From an uncultured bacterium (GTDB lineage: Bacteria > Actinomycetota > Coriobacteriia > Coriobacteriales > Coriobacteriaceae), in the NCBI GenBank assembly GCA_905216045.1, contig CAJMSL010000101.1, forward strand, positions 1 through 7,081: a DNA stretch of 7,081 nt. The letters are read 5' to 3'. This document shows, piece by piece, positions 1-5,116 of this stretch. Position 1 is the stretch's first letter; the number at the start of each line of letters is the position of its first letter. Below the pieces are notes generated by a model that saw only the letters and a program-made list of their open reading frames with translations, was not told the origin of the DNA and did not search any database. The position numbers and the translations under genes are program-made.

Positions 1-307
1 GTCCCCGCGCATCGGTGGTCCCGGGCTCGAGGCGGTTCGCTCCATCTCCGTCCGCTATTTCCGTGATCCAAAGTGGTTGGAGGAAAACGGATCATTCGAG
101 CCAGTGGCAATTGTGTCCTCGACCGTGATCGGTGCGACCGACGCTGCCAACTACCAGCACATTTGCCCTGAGTGCATTCGCTTCTCGGCCTTTGTGGTCG
201 ATGATGACGAGTGCGACCGAGGCGTCCACGGCACCAACGAGCGCATCACCCGCCGCGCCTACCTCCAGGGTGTTCGCTTCCTCATCGCCCTACTCCATAC
301 GCTTTAG
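1..307 (+). CDS. M20-family metallopeptidase (carboxypeptidase S / PM20D1-like), 3' end only
   Basis: This is the last 101 codons of a gene that begins before the window, read in the frame starting at base 2 and ending at TAG 305-307. The tail contains DAANYQ, then VHGTNERI, then a closing helix ending RFLIALLHTL. In M20 zinc peptidases the C-terminal part of the catalytic domain carries a conserved His in an HG.NE motif that ligates the second zinc; here it is H at bases 227-229. The spacing and the closing helix resemble the PM20D1/carboxypeptidase S branch, which cleaves or forms N-acyl and peptide amide bonds. The N-terminal zinc ligands and dimerisation domain lie outside the window, so substrate and localisation cannot be judged. 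No link to prfA is evident; a palindrome and about 195 nt separate them. The family call is fairly firm, the subfamily is inference. Confidence 0.8.
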   Translation, partial: SPRIGGPGLEAVRSISVRYFRDPKWLEENGSFEPVAIVSSTVIGATDAANYQHICPECIRFSAFVVDDDECDRGVHGTNERITRRAYLQGVRFLIALLHTL

Positions 308-341
308 AATCCGACAAAGGGACTGTCCCTTTGTCGGATTC
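307..341. repeat. Perfect 35-bp palindrome (REP/MITE-like or bidirectional terminator)
   Basis: Two 17-bp arms (307-323, GAATCCGACAAAGGGAC, and 325-341, its exact reverse complement) flank one central T. The left arm begins on the last base of the upstream TAG. As RNA it would form a long stem with a short ACTGT-type loop. No U-run follows the right arm, so classical intrinsic termination is unproven. Core words such as AAAGGGACTGTCCCTTT recur, from memory, as dispersed palindromes in several gut bacteria. A REP-like origin with a secondary role in transcript-end formation is therefore the favoured inference. Confidence 0.8.
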
Positions 342-536
342 CGTGCGGGTTATATGCAGGTTTGCCTGCGCACGCTATCATGTATGGGTTAGACCGCAAC
401 TATGTACCCCATACGCGAAGGGATGCGCATGTATCTGAAGATCGACATGTTCTAGCCGGGCTTACCCCCGCAGCGGTGCCCCGCGCCCCATCAACTCTGC
501 CGATTTTCACCTTCACGCATATAAAGGAGTCCCGCC
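342..536 (+). other. Intergenic leader of prfA, no gene seen
   Basis: This spacer holds no convincing ORF; the longest ATG reading specific to it (from 423) is ten codons. Weak structure is present: a 5-bp hairpin (356-360 with 365-369) and a 7-bp stem (382-388 with 408-414, 19-nt loop). TATCAT at 376-381 resembles a -10 box, but no TTG-type -35 lies 16-18 nt upstream, so no promoter is called. rpmE, which often precedes prfA in Gram-positive genomes, is absent. The prfA Shine-Dalgarno AAAGGAG sits at 523-529, 7 nt before the ATG, and fixes that start. Confidence 0.5.
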
Positions 537-1604
537 ATGCGCGACAAGCTCGAAAAGATCATCAAGGCCTACGAGGAGCTCGAGAAGAAGCTTTCCGACC
601 CGGCCGTCGCCTCCGATATCAAGGAGTTCACGCGTCTCAACAAGGAGTACGCGCACCAGTCCGACCTCATCGCCGCCTCGCGCGAGTACATCGGCGCGCT
701 CGATGACATCGAGGCTGCCAAGGAAATGCTGCACGATACCACCGATGCCGATGAGAAGGAGATGCTCCAGATGGACATCTCCGAAAACGAGGCCAAGCTT
801 CCCCAACTCGAGGAAGACATCAAGTACATGCTCATCCCGAGCGACCCCAACGACGACAAGAACACCATCGTCGAGATTCGCTCCGCCGCCGGTGGCGACG
901 AGGCGGCCATCTTCGCCGGCGACCTCTACAAGATGTATCAGCGCTTTTGCGAGTCGCGCGGCTGGAAGACCACCGTGCTCGATTCCAGCCCCAGCGAGGC
1001 CGGCGGCTTTAAGTCCATTGAGTTCAAGGTCGAGGGCGACCGCGTTTACTCCGTCATGAAGTTCGAGTCCGGCGTGCACCGCGTCCAGCGCGTCCCCAAG
1101 ACCGAGTCCCAGGGTCGCATTCAGACCTCCACGGCTACCGTCGCCGTGCTTCCCGAGGCCGAGGAAATCGACGTCCAGATCAACCAGTCCGACCTGCGCA
1201 TCGACACCTACTGCGCCTCCGGCCCTGGCGGTCAGTGCGTTAACACTACCTACTCCGCCGTGCGCATCACCCACTTGCCCACCAACACCGTGGTGCAGTC
1301 GCAGGAACAGCGCTCCCAGATTCAGAACCGCGAAGTCTGCATGCAGATGCTGCGCGCCCGTCTGTACGAGATGGAGCTCGAGAAGCAGCAGGCTGAGCTC
1401 GGTGCCGAGCGCCAGAGCCAGATCGGCCACGGCAACCGTTCCGAGAAGATCCGTACCTACAACCAGCCCCAGGACCGCGTGACCGATCACCGCATCGGTT
1501 TCAACTCCACCTACAACGGCGTCCTTCTGGGCGATCAGCTCGGCACCGTCATCGAGGCACTCGCCGCCGCCGAGCGAGCCGAGAAGCTGGCACAGGCTGT
1601 TTAA
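537..1604 (+). CDS. prfA: Peptide chain release factor 1 (RF1)
   Basis: RF1 reads UAA and UAG in the ribosomal A site and triggers hydrolysis of peptidyl-tRNA. The product is 355 aa (E. coli RF1 is 360), full length. The N-terminal part is a charged helical domain. The codon-reading loop carries P187-K188-T189, the PxT type that marks RF1 rather than the SPF of RF2. The catalytic loop is SGPGGQ with G231-G232-Q233 (bases 1227-1235); Q233 is the residue PrmC methylates. Downstream blocks NTT, RITHLPT, RSQ, RTYN and RVTDHRI match the family. The Ala-to-Pro change before GGQ is usual in actinobacterial RF1. Cys226 and Cys234 flank the loop, which is less usual. The start is set by AAAGGAG 7 nt upstream. 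The substrate-modifying prmC lies about 600 bp downstream. Identity is essentially certain. Confidence 0.98.
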   Translation: MRDKLEKIIKAYEELEKKLSDPAVASDIKEFTRLNKEYAHQSDLIAASREYIGALDDIEAAKEMLHDTTDADEKEMLQMDISENEAKLPQLEEDIKYMLIPSDPNDDKNTIVEIRSAAGGDEAAIFAGDLYKMYQRFCESRGWKTTVLDSSPSEAGGFKSIEFKVEGDRVYSVMKFESGVHRVQRVPKTESQGRIQTSTATVAVLPEAEEIDVQINQSDLRIDTYCASGPGGQCVNTTYSAVRITHLPTNTVVQSQEQRSQIQNREVCMQMLRARLYEMELEKQQAELGAERQSQIGHGNRSEKIRTYNQPQDRVTDHRIGFNSTYNGVLLGDQLGTVIEALAAAERAEKLAQAV

Positions 1605-1632
1605 GTTACGGCGTTTTACCAAACGCCGTAAC
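1605..1632. terminator. Hairpin immediately after the prfA stop
   Basis: A perfect 12-bp stem (1605-1616 with 1621-1632) and a 4-nt TACC loop start on the base after the prfA TAA. Its position suggests a 3'-end or transcription-terminating hairpin for prfA. No U-tract follows the stem on either strand, so a stabilising or processing hairpin is equally possible. Confidence 0.5.
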
Positions 1633-1645
1633 GGCTCGACGCTGC

Positions 1646-1744
1646 AAACGCCCCTAAGCGGCAATCTGACGTTCAATCGTCGGTCGCGTACCCAAAGTAC
1701 GCTTCCCTCCTCTTTCACGTCACCTTGCTCGCTTAGGGGCGTTT
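1646..1744. repeat. 99-bp structured element with 15-bp inverted ends (candidate ncRNA or MITE-like repeat)
   Basis: The ends are a perfect 15-bp inverted repeat: AAACGCCCCTAAGCG at 1646-1660 and its reverse complement at 1730-1744. The 69-nt interior can form two further small hairpins: GACG/CGTC (1668-1671 with 1678-1681, 6-nt loop) and GCGTAC/GTACGC (1686-1691 with 1697-1702, loop CCAAA). The drawn fold is a three-way junction. The plus strand ends in GTTTT at 1741-1745, so the outer stem could also terminate transcription. I remember similar sequence from Collinsella genomes, where it is sometimes mistranslated as part of hypothetical proteins. The strand of any RNA is unknown. Confidence 0.55.
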
Positions 1745-1756
1745 TCGCTGACTTAT

Positions 1757-1817
1757 GCTCAACCTGCGGGGTTTCCAAGGTAGTCATTGGGGACGTTCTT
1801 AAATGACTAGGTTGGGC
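1757..1817. repeat. Second nested hairpin, possibly part of the same composite repeat
   Basis: An outer 9-bp stem (1757-1765 with 1809-1817, one G-U pair) encloses a one-sided 15-nt bulge (1766-1780), an inner 7-bp stem (1782-1788 with 1802-1808) and a 13-nt loop rich in G. It lies 12 nt after the 99-bp element. Both may belong to one mobile or RNA-coding unit, though that is inference. Confidence 0.4.
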
Positions 1818-2125
1818 ACATTGCTTTGAGATGTTATTCAATCGGCTTTGATGGCCATGAAGCCGGCTACCTGCTCAAAGAAATTAGCGGCATTTATCTG
1901 CTATTGAAAATAATGCTCAAAAAATCGTTCAAGAAGTCGCAGTGCATTTTTTGATGCGTCGCACGTCAAGTGATTTGGCAAGTTCTTGGTTAGATATTGG
2001 TCAGTTTTGGGTCAACCTTGCCAAAAGCTTGACGAATGCAGATTTTGACGTCGACGAATGAGCACTTCAGGCAGGTTCCAAGCAAAAATCTGGGCTGATT
2101 CTCGATAATCGCCTTCAATCGTCCC
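1818..2125 (+). other. AT-rich spacer with a possible short or decayed ORF (1954-2061)
   Basis: Base composition drops to about 42% GC (hand count over 1861-2040), against GC-rich flanking genes. No full gene is supported. One frame is open from 1888 to TGA 2059-2061. Its ATG at 1954 would give 35 residues with a rather protein-like composition (S, D, L, W, N, acidic end FDVDE). It has no Shine-Dalgarno and I recognise no family. It could be the tail of a degraded gene, a small orphan ORF, or chance. Much of it coincides with the nested palindrome listed separately, so an RNA or repeat function competes with a coding one. The spacer separates prfA from prmC, which are often adjacent in other bacteria. 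Confidence 0.4.
1943..2040. repeat. 98-bp nested imperfect palindrome
   Basis: Three collinear stems are visible: 6 bp (1943-1948 with 2035-2040), 7 bp (1964-1970 with 2028-2034) and 9 bp (1974-1982 with 2017-2025), 22 perfect pairs in all. The outer and middle stems are separated by a bulge on the left only (1949-1963); the middle and inner stems by TGA against AG. The 34-nt terminal loop contains near-repeats TTGGTTAG (1986) and TTGGTCAG (1997), 11 bp apart. This may be a structured RNA or a decayed mobile palindrome. Confidence 0.5.
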
Positions 2126-2152
2126 TTGCCAAGCGCTGGCCTCGCGTACAAT
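2126..2152 (+). promoter_or_regulatory. Probable sigma-70-type promoter of prmC
   Basis: TTGCCA at 2126-2131 (5 of 6 to TTGACA) and TACAAT at 2147-2152 (5 of 6 to TATAAT) are 15 nt apart, slightly short of the ideal 17. Transcription would begin near 2159 and give a leader of about 40 nt containing a GC hairpin (2169-2173 with 2178-2182). The TTG at 2126, a formal alternative start for prmC, would then lie upstream of the transcript. Confidence 0.5.
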
Positions 2153-2200
2153 CTGCTCCGACATTCGCGCGCCGTCCGGCGCTTAAGAGGGGAGGGCCCC

Positions 2201-3451
2201 ATGGCAAACGAGATTTGGACCATCAAGCGTTGTCTCGAGTGGACCAAGGAGTACCTGGCCGAGCGCGGCGAGGAGCACCCCCGTCTTTCTGCCGAGTGGC
2301 TGCTCTGCGCTGCCACGGGTTTGGCACGCATCGACTTATATATGCGCATGGACGAGACGCTTAACGCGGCTCAGCTCGAGACCATGCACGCGGCCGTTGT
2401 TCGTCGCGCTAAAGGTGAACCGCTGCAGTACATCACCGGCAGCACGCAGTTTCGCATGATCGACGTCGCGTGCGCCCCCGGCGTGCTCATTCCGCGCCCC
2501 GAGACCGAGATGCTCGTCGAGGAAGTCCTCAATTATCTGGATGCCGAGGTGCTGAGCCCCGAGGCTGCTGCCCGTCAGCGCGTGGAGCTGCCTTGGAACG
2601 ATGAGGTCGAGGAGGCACGCAAGGCCGAGGCCGCGCTGGCAGACGAACGCGCGGCCGCCGAGCGCCGTGCCGCTAACCTGACGGCTGCCGATGAGGCGGC
2701 GCTAGGCGGCGACGTATTGGGCAGCCGCGCCTATGCCGAGGAGCTGGCCGACCGCGAGGCCGAGGAAGCCGCCGCGCAGGCAGCAGAAGCCGAAGCCGCG
2801 GAAGCCGCCGAGCCCGAGCTCGACGAATACGGCATCGCCATCGAGGGTGCCGGCCAGGAGACGGCTTCGGCTCAGGATGCCGCTGCGCCTGCCCCAGCCG
2901 AGCCCCGTATCGCCCGCGTTCTCGAGGTCGGCTGCGGCACGGGTTGCATCTCGCTCTCCCTTGCCTGGGAGCGCCGCGGCCACGTTACCTGCACCGCCAC
3001 CGATATCGAGCCGCGCGCCATCGATCTGGCCACCAAAAACCGCGACGCGCTCGGCCTCACGGCAGATGAGGTTGCCTTTAGTCTCACCAACCTGGTGAGC
3101 TCCATTCCCCGCGAAGAGTGGGGCACCTTCGACGTGCTCGTTTCCAACCCGCCCTACATCCCGACCGGCGTCATGCGCTCGCTGCCGCACGAGGTCAAGG
3201 ACTTTGAGCCCGACTTGGCGCTCGAGGGCGGTGCCGACGGCCTGGACATCTTCCGCCGCCTGCTCAATGCGGCGCCTTACATGCTGCGCGCCGGCGGCCT
3301 GTTTGCCTGCGAGCTCTACGAGGGCGCCCTCGATGCCGCGGCCGAGCTCTGTCGCCAGGCAGGCCTTTCGGACGTGCGTATCGTCCACGACCTCACCGAT
3401 CGTCCCCGCATCGTTCGAGCCATCGTCACCGAGCCCAAACAGCGTATTTAA
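2201..3451 (+). CDS. prmC: Release factor glutamine methyltransferase with a large Ala/Glu-rich insertion
   Basis: PrmC transfers a methyl group from S-adenosylmethionine to N5 of the GGQ glutamine in RF1 and RF2, here Q233 of the upstream prfA product. The 416-aa protein has an N-terminal helical domain ending in GEPLQYITG and the family motif IPRPETE (97-103). It then has SAM motif I VLEVGCGTG (240-248), D268 at the end of the second strand, and the catalytic NPPY (316-319), followed by the FEP...L segment and the C-terminal strands. Usual length is near 280 aa. The excess lies between about residues 116 and 237, where E. coli PrmC has under ten residues. That stretch is almost all Ala, Glu, Asp and Arg, so coiled or disordered. 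The ATG at 2201 has AAGAGGGGAGGG just upstream (2185-2196). All catalytic motifs are intact, so the enzyme should be active. Confidence 0.95.
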   Translation: MANEIWTIKRCLEWTKEYLAERGEEHPRLSAEWLLCAATGLARIDLYMRMDETLNAAQLETMHAAVVRRAKGEPLQYITGSTQFRMIDVACAPGVLIPRPETEMLVEEVLNYLDAEVLSPEAAARQRVELPWNDEVEEARKAEAALADERAAAERRAANLTAADEAALGGDVLGSRAYAEELADREAEEAAAQAAEAEAAEAAEPELDEYGIAIEGAGQETASAQDAAAPAPAEPRIARVLEVGCGTGCISLSLAWERRGHVTCTATDIEPRAIDLATKNRDALGLTADEVAFSLTNLVSSIPREEWGTFDVLVSNPPYIPTGVMRSLPHEVKDFEPDLALEGGADGLDIFRRLLNAAPYMLRAGGLFACELYEGALDAAAELCRQAGLSDVRIVHDLTDRPRIVRAIVTEPKQRI

Positions 3452-3484
3452 GCTGAATAAATAGACATTTGCGCAAGTTTGTCC

Positions 3485-3512
3485 TTGCAATATACCGTAA
3501 AACTTCTACTAT
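3485..3512 (+). promoter_or_regulatory. Putative promoter of the toxin-antitoxin operon
   Basis: TTGCAA at 3485-3490 and TACTAT at 3507-3512 (each 4 of 6 to consensus) are separated by 16 nt. They lie just upstream of the toxin RBS AAGGAG (3515-3520). Transcription would start within a few bases of the RBS, giving a very short leader. Confidence 0.35.
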
Positions 3513-3517
3513 AGAAG
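3503..3517. promoter_or_regulatory. 15-bp palindrome, candidate operator of the TA operon
   Basis: CTTCTA (3503-3508), spacer CTA and TAGAAG (3512-3517) form a perfect two-fold symmetric site. It covers the putative -10 and the first bases of the RBS. XRE-type antitoxins commonly repress their own operon through such sites; binding here is inference. Confidence 0.45.
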
Positions 3518-3526
3518 GAGAAAGGT

Positions 3527-3922
3527 ATGTCAAATCAGCTGCATCGGTACCGTATCGTGCTTGATTACATTGAACCTTGGCTTGATGAGCAGGATGAAGC
3601 TACGCTGAAGCAGATTTATGCAGACCTTTTGGTGCTCGAGAAGGAAGGTCCCAGCCTTGGTCGTCCGCTGGTTGACCGCGTAAAGGGCTCGAAGCTTCAT
3701 CATTTAAAGGAGCTGAGAGTGACGTCGTGTGGTGGGCAGGTGATTCGCATCCTCTTCGCCTTTGACCCCAAGCGCCAGGCGGTATTGCTATTGGCGGGTG
3801 ATAAGTCGCGAGCGGGATCGTCAAGGGCAAAATGGAACGGTTGGTATGCGATCAACATTCCAAGGGCCGAGCAAATATACCGTCGCCACGTAAGGAGGCT
3901 CGATCGAGATGGAACTGCATGA
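3527..3922 (+). CDS. HigB/RelE-superfamily toxin (phage Gp49-like)
   Basis: This is a probable type II toxin, an mRNA-cleaving endoribonuclease of the RelE/ParE fold acting with or near the ribosome. The 131-aa protein carries the family signature in order: GRPLVDRVKGSKLHHLKELR (45-64), RILFAFDP (74-81), LLLAGDKS (87-94) and WY..NIP..E..Y..H (106-121). A few extra residues, SRAGSSRAKWNG, sit between GDKS and WY. RBS AAGGAG ends 6 nt before the ATG. The toxin precedes the antitoxin, as in higBA and the reverse of relBE. The gene overlaps the antitoxin by 14 nt. Its GC is visibly lower (29 of 60 in 3541-3600) and codons such as TTA appear, so it was probably acquired horizontally. Activity cannot be read from sequence. 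Confidence 0.87.
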   Translation: MSNQLHRYRIVLDYIEPWLDEQDEATLKQIYADLLVLEKEGPSLGRPLVDRVKGSKLHHLKELRVTSCGGQVIRILFAFDPKRQAVLLLAGDKSRAGSSRAKWNGWYAINIPRAEQIYRRHVRRLDRDGTA

Positions 3923-4211
3923 GTATATGGAATCTCGCGGGATAACACGCGACTCCATTACCGCCGAGCAGGAGAGGACTCGCGATCGTATCGAAGCCTA
4001 TAAGCTTGCTCAGATTCGCAGGTTAAAAGATCTAACACAGGCGTCGGTCGCCCAGTCGATGGGCGTTTCTCAAAAACGTGTATCCGAGCTCGAGCGTGGG
4101 GAGTTGGGTTCGATGAGGCTCGACACGCTGAGCAGGTACGCAGAGAGCCTCGGCGGAAAACTGGTTGCAAGCATCGAGTTTCCCGATCGTACCGTTACGC
4201 TTGCGCGCTAA
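3909..4211 (+). CDS. XRE-family antitoxin (HigA-like)
   Basis: This is the likely antitoxin and operon repressor for the overlapping toxin gene. It is a 100-aa protein with a charged helical N-terminus (about 1-34) and an HTH_3/Cro-type DNA-binding domain at about 36-83: TQASVAQSMGVS forms helices 2-3 and SQKRVSELERG (54-64) is the recognition helix plus its classic ending. The short tail LVASIEFPDRTVTLAR is a strand that could contact the toxin. ATG 3909 lies inside the last codons of the toxin, in the other frame. AAGGAGG at 3892-3898 lies 10 nt upstream and supports coupled translation. The helix-turn-helix at the middle rather than the extreme N-terminus fits the antitoxins paired with Gp49-like toxins. 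No terminator is visible after the TAA. Confidence 0.87.
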   Translation: MELHEYMESRGITRDSITAEQERTRDRIEAYKLAQIRRLKDLTQASVAQSMGVSQKRVSELERGELGSMRLDTLSRYAESLGGKLVASIEFPDRTVTLAR

Positions 4212-4272
4212 AAATCTTCAATTAACCCCCTCACTTTCACCGACTACTAGAGCCGCTCACCAAACCAACATG

Positions 4273-4349
4273 CGCTCTGGGCAAATAGGCTGAATGTTCC
4301 GTGCGAGAATGCCCCTCAGTAAACAAACTTTCACCAGAGCGTAAGGGGC
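4273..4349 (+). promoter_or_regulatory. Possible switching leader of tsaC
   Basis: Two crossing complementarities occur upstream of tsaC. CGCTCTGG (4273-4280) can pair with CCAGAGCG (4334-4341), and GCCCCT (4311-4316) can pair with AGGGGC (4344-4349). The second would occlude the Shine-Dalgarno AAGGGG (4343-4348), 11 nt before the ATG. Because they cross they form a pseudoknot or alternative folds. The stems are short enough that chance remains plausible. Confidence 0.2.
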
Positions 4350-4359
4350 TGGCATACAC

Positions 4360-5103
4360 ATGCAGACGGTCTATCGGGTATACGAGGGAACGCGCGAGCC
4401 GCATCGGCTCGCCGTCGAGCGCACGGCCGAGGTGCTCGGCCGCGGCGGCCTGGCCTTGATCCCGACCGAGACCGTCTACGGTGTCGCCGTGGCAGTCAAC
4501 GCCTTCTCGGACGCCGTACCCCAAGATACAAGCGAATTCCCATCGTGGCCGCGCGATCCGCAGGCTGTCGTCAATGGCGCCGCGGTCCCTGCGCGCGGTA
4601 CCGGCTACCGCCGCATCTTTACCCTCAAGCAGCGCAAGCTCACCCAAACGGTCGCCTGGCTGGTTGATAATGCCGAAGCACTCGACCGCTATGGCGTGGA
4701 TATCCCCGAAGAGGCTCGCGTACTCGCGCGACGATGCTGGCCGGGAGCCCTGACTATCGTGGTCAAGGCGGCCCCCTGCGTGCCGACCTTTATGCGCGCC
4801 GCCGACGACACGGTGGCACTTCGCGCTTCGGCCTCGCCCGTGGTGCAAGCGCTCATCCGCGCCTGCGGCAGCCCTCTTGCCTGCACCAGCGCCAACACGC
4901 ATGGCGCGCCCGCGCCGGCAAGTTTTGTCACGGTGGAGGAGCGCATCCTGGAGGGGGTCGATGTTGCCGTCGACGCCGGCGAGACCCCGTGTCGCGACGC
5001 CTCGACCATCGTGTCGTTCCAGCACGGCGGGCTCCAGATCCTGCGCCAAGGCGCACTTCCCGCATCAGAGATCGAACGGGTCCTGTCCGACCCGATGCAA
5101 TAG
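4360..5103 (+). CDS. tsaC: L-threonylcarbamoyladenylate synthase (YrdC/Sua5 domain)
   Basis: The enzyme makes threonylcarbamoyl-AMP from threonine, bicarbonate and ATP. This is the first step of t6A37 formation on ANN-reading tRNAs; TsaD and partners finish the transfer in the cytosol. The 247-aa product has the YrdC domain: PTETVYGVA (35-43), LKQR with K90 and R92 (the KxR pair), WPGALTIV (127-134), LAVR-like VALRAS, and TSAN (176-179, the SxN signature). It lacks the extra C-terminal domain of long Sua5. Against E. coli TsaC about 30 residues are inserted between YGV and KQR (roughly 48-84), and the Pro after KxR is replaced (RKLTQT). Start: ATG 4360 with AAGGGG upstream. Its stop lies 13 nt before glpK, suggesting cotranscription. 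Activity is likely, but the substrate loop is divergent. Confidence 0.92.
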   Translation: MQTVYRVYEGTREPHRLAVERTAEVLGRGGLALIPTETVYGVAVAVNAFSDAVPQDTSEFPSWPRDPQAVVNGAAVPARGTGYRRIFTLKQRKLTQTVAWLVDNAEALDRYGVDIPEEARVLARRCWPGALTIVVKAAPCVPTFMRAADDTVALRASASPVVQALIRACGSPLACTSANTHGAPAPASFVTVEERILEGVDVAVDAGETPCRDASTIVSFQHGGLQILRQGALPASEIERVLSDPMQ

Positions 5104-5116
5104 AAAGGTGTAAGCG

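Noticed and set aside
331..356. TTGTCG ... TATATG as a prfA promoter
   Set aside because: The spacer is only 14 nt and the -35 lies inside the palindrome arm; not convincing.
513..1841. 442-codon minus-strand open frame across prfA and the downstream repeat
   Set aside because: It is antisense to a certain gene, has low-complexity Gly/Leu/Val composition expected from reversed GC-rich codons, and matches no family. Its upstream part only translates the structured repeat.
1851..1907. 18-codon ATG ORF in the prfA-prmC spacer
   Set aside because: Very short, no RBS, no recognisable similarity; chance ORF in AT-rich DNA.
2126..2200. TTG start at 2126 giving a 441-aa PrmC
   Set aside because: It has no RBS and overlaps the putative -35 box. 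ATG 2201 has a strong Shine-Dalgarno and begins at the usual distance from the conserved domain.
1990..2349. 119-codon minus-strand frame through the AT-rich spacer
   Set aside because: It starts inside antisense prmC, lacks an RBS, and its end only reads through the palindromic region.
2702..3490. 262-codon minus-strand open frame opposite prmC
   Set aside because: Shadow of the Ala/Glu-rich prmC insertion; Gly-rich and motif-free.
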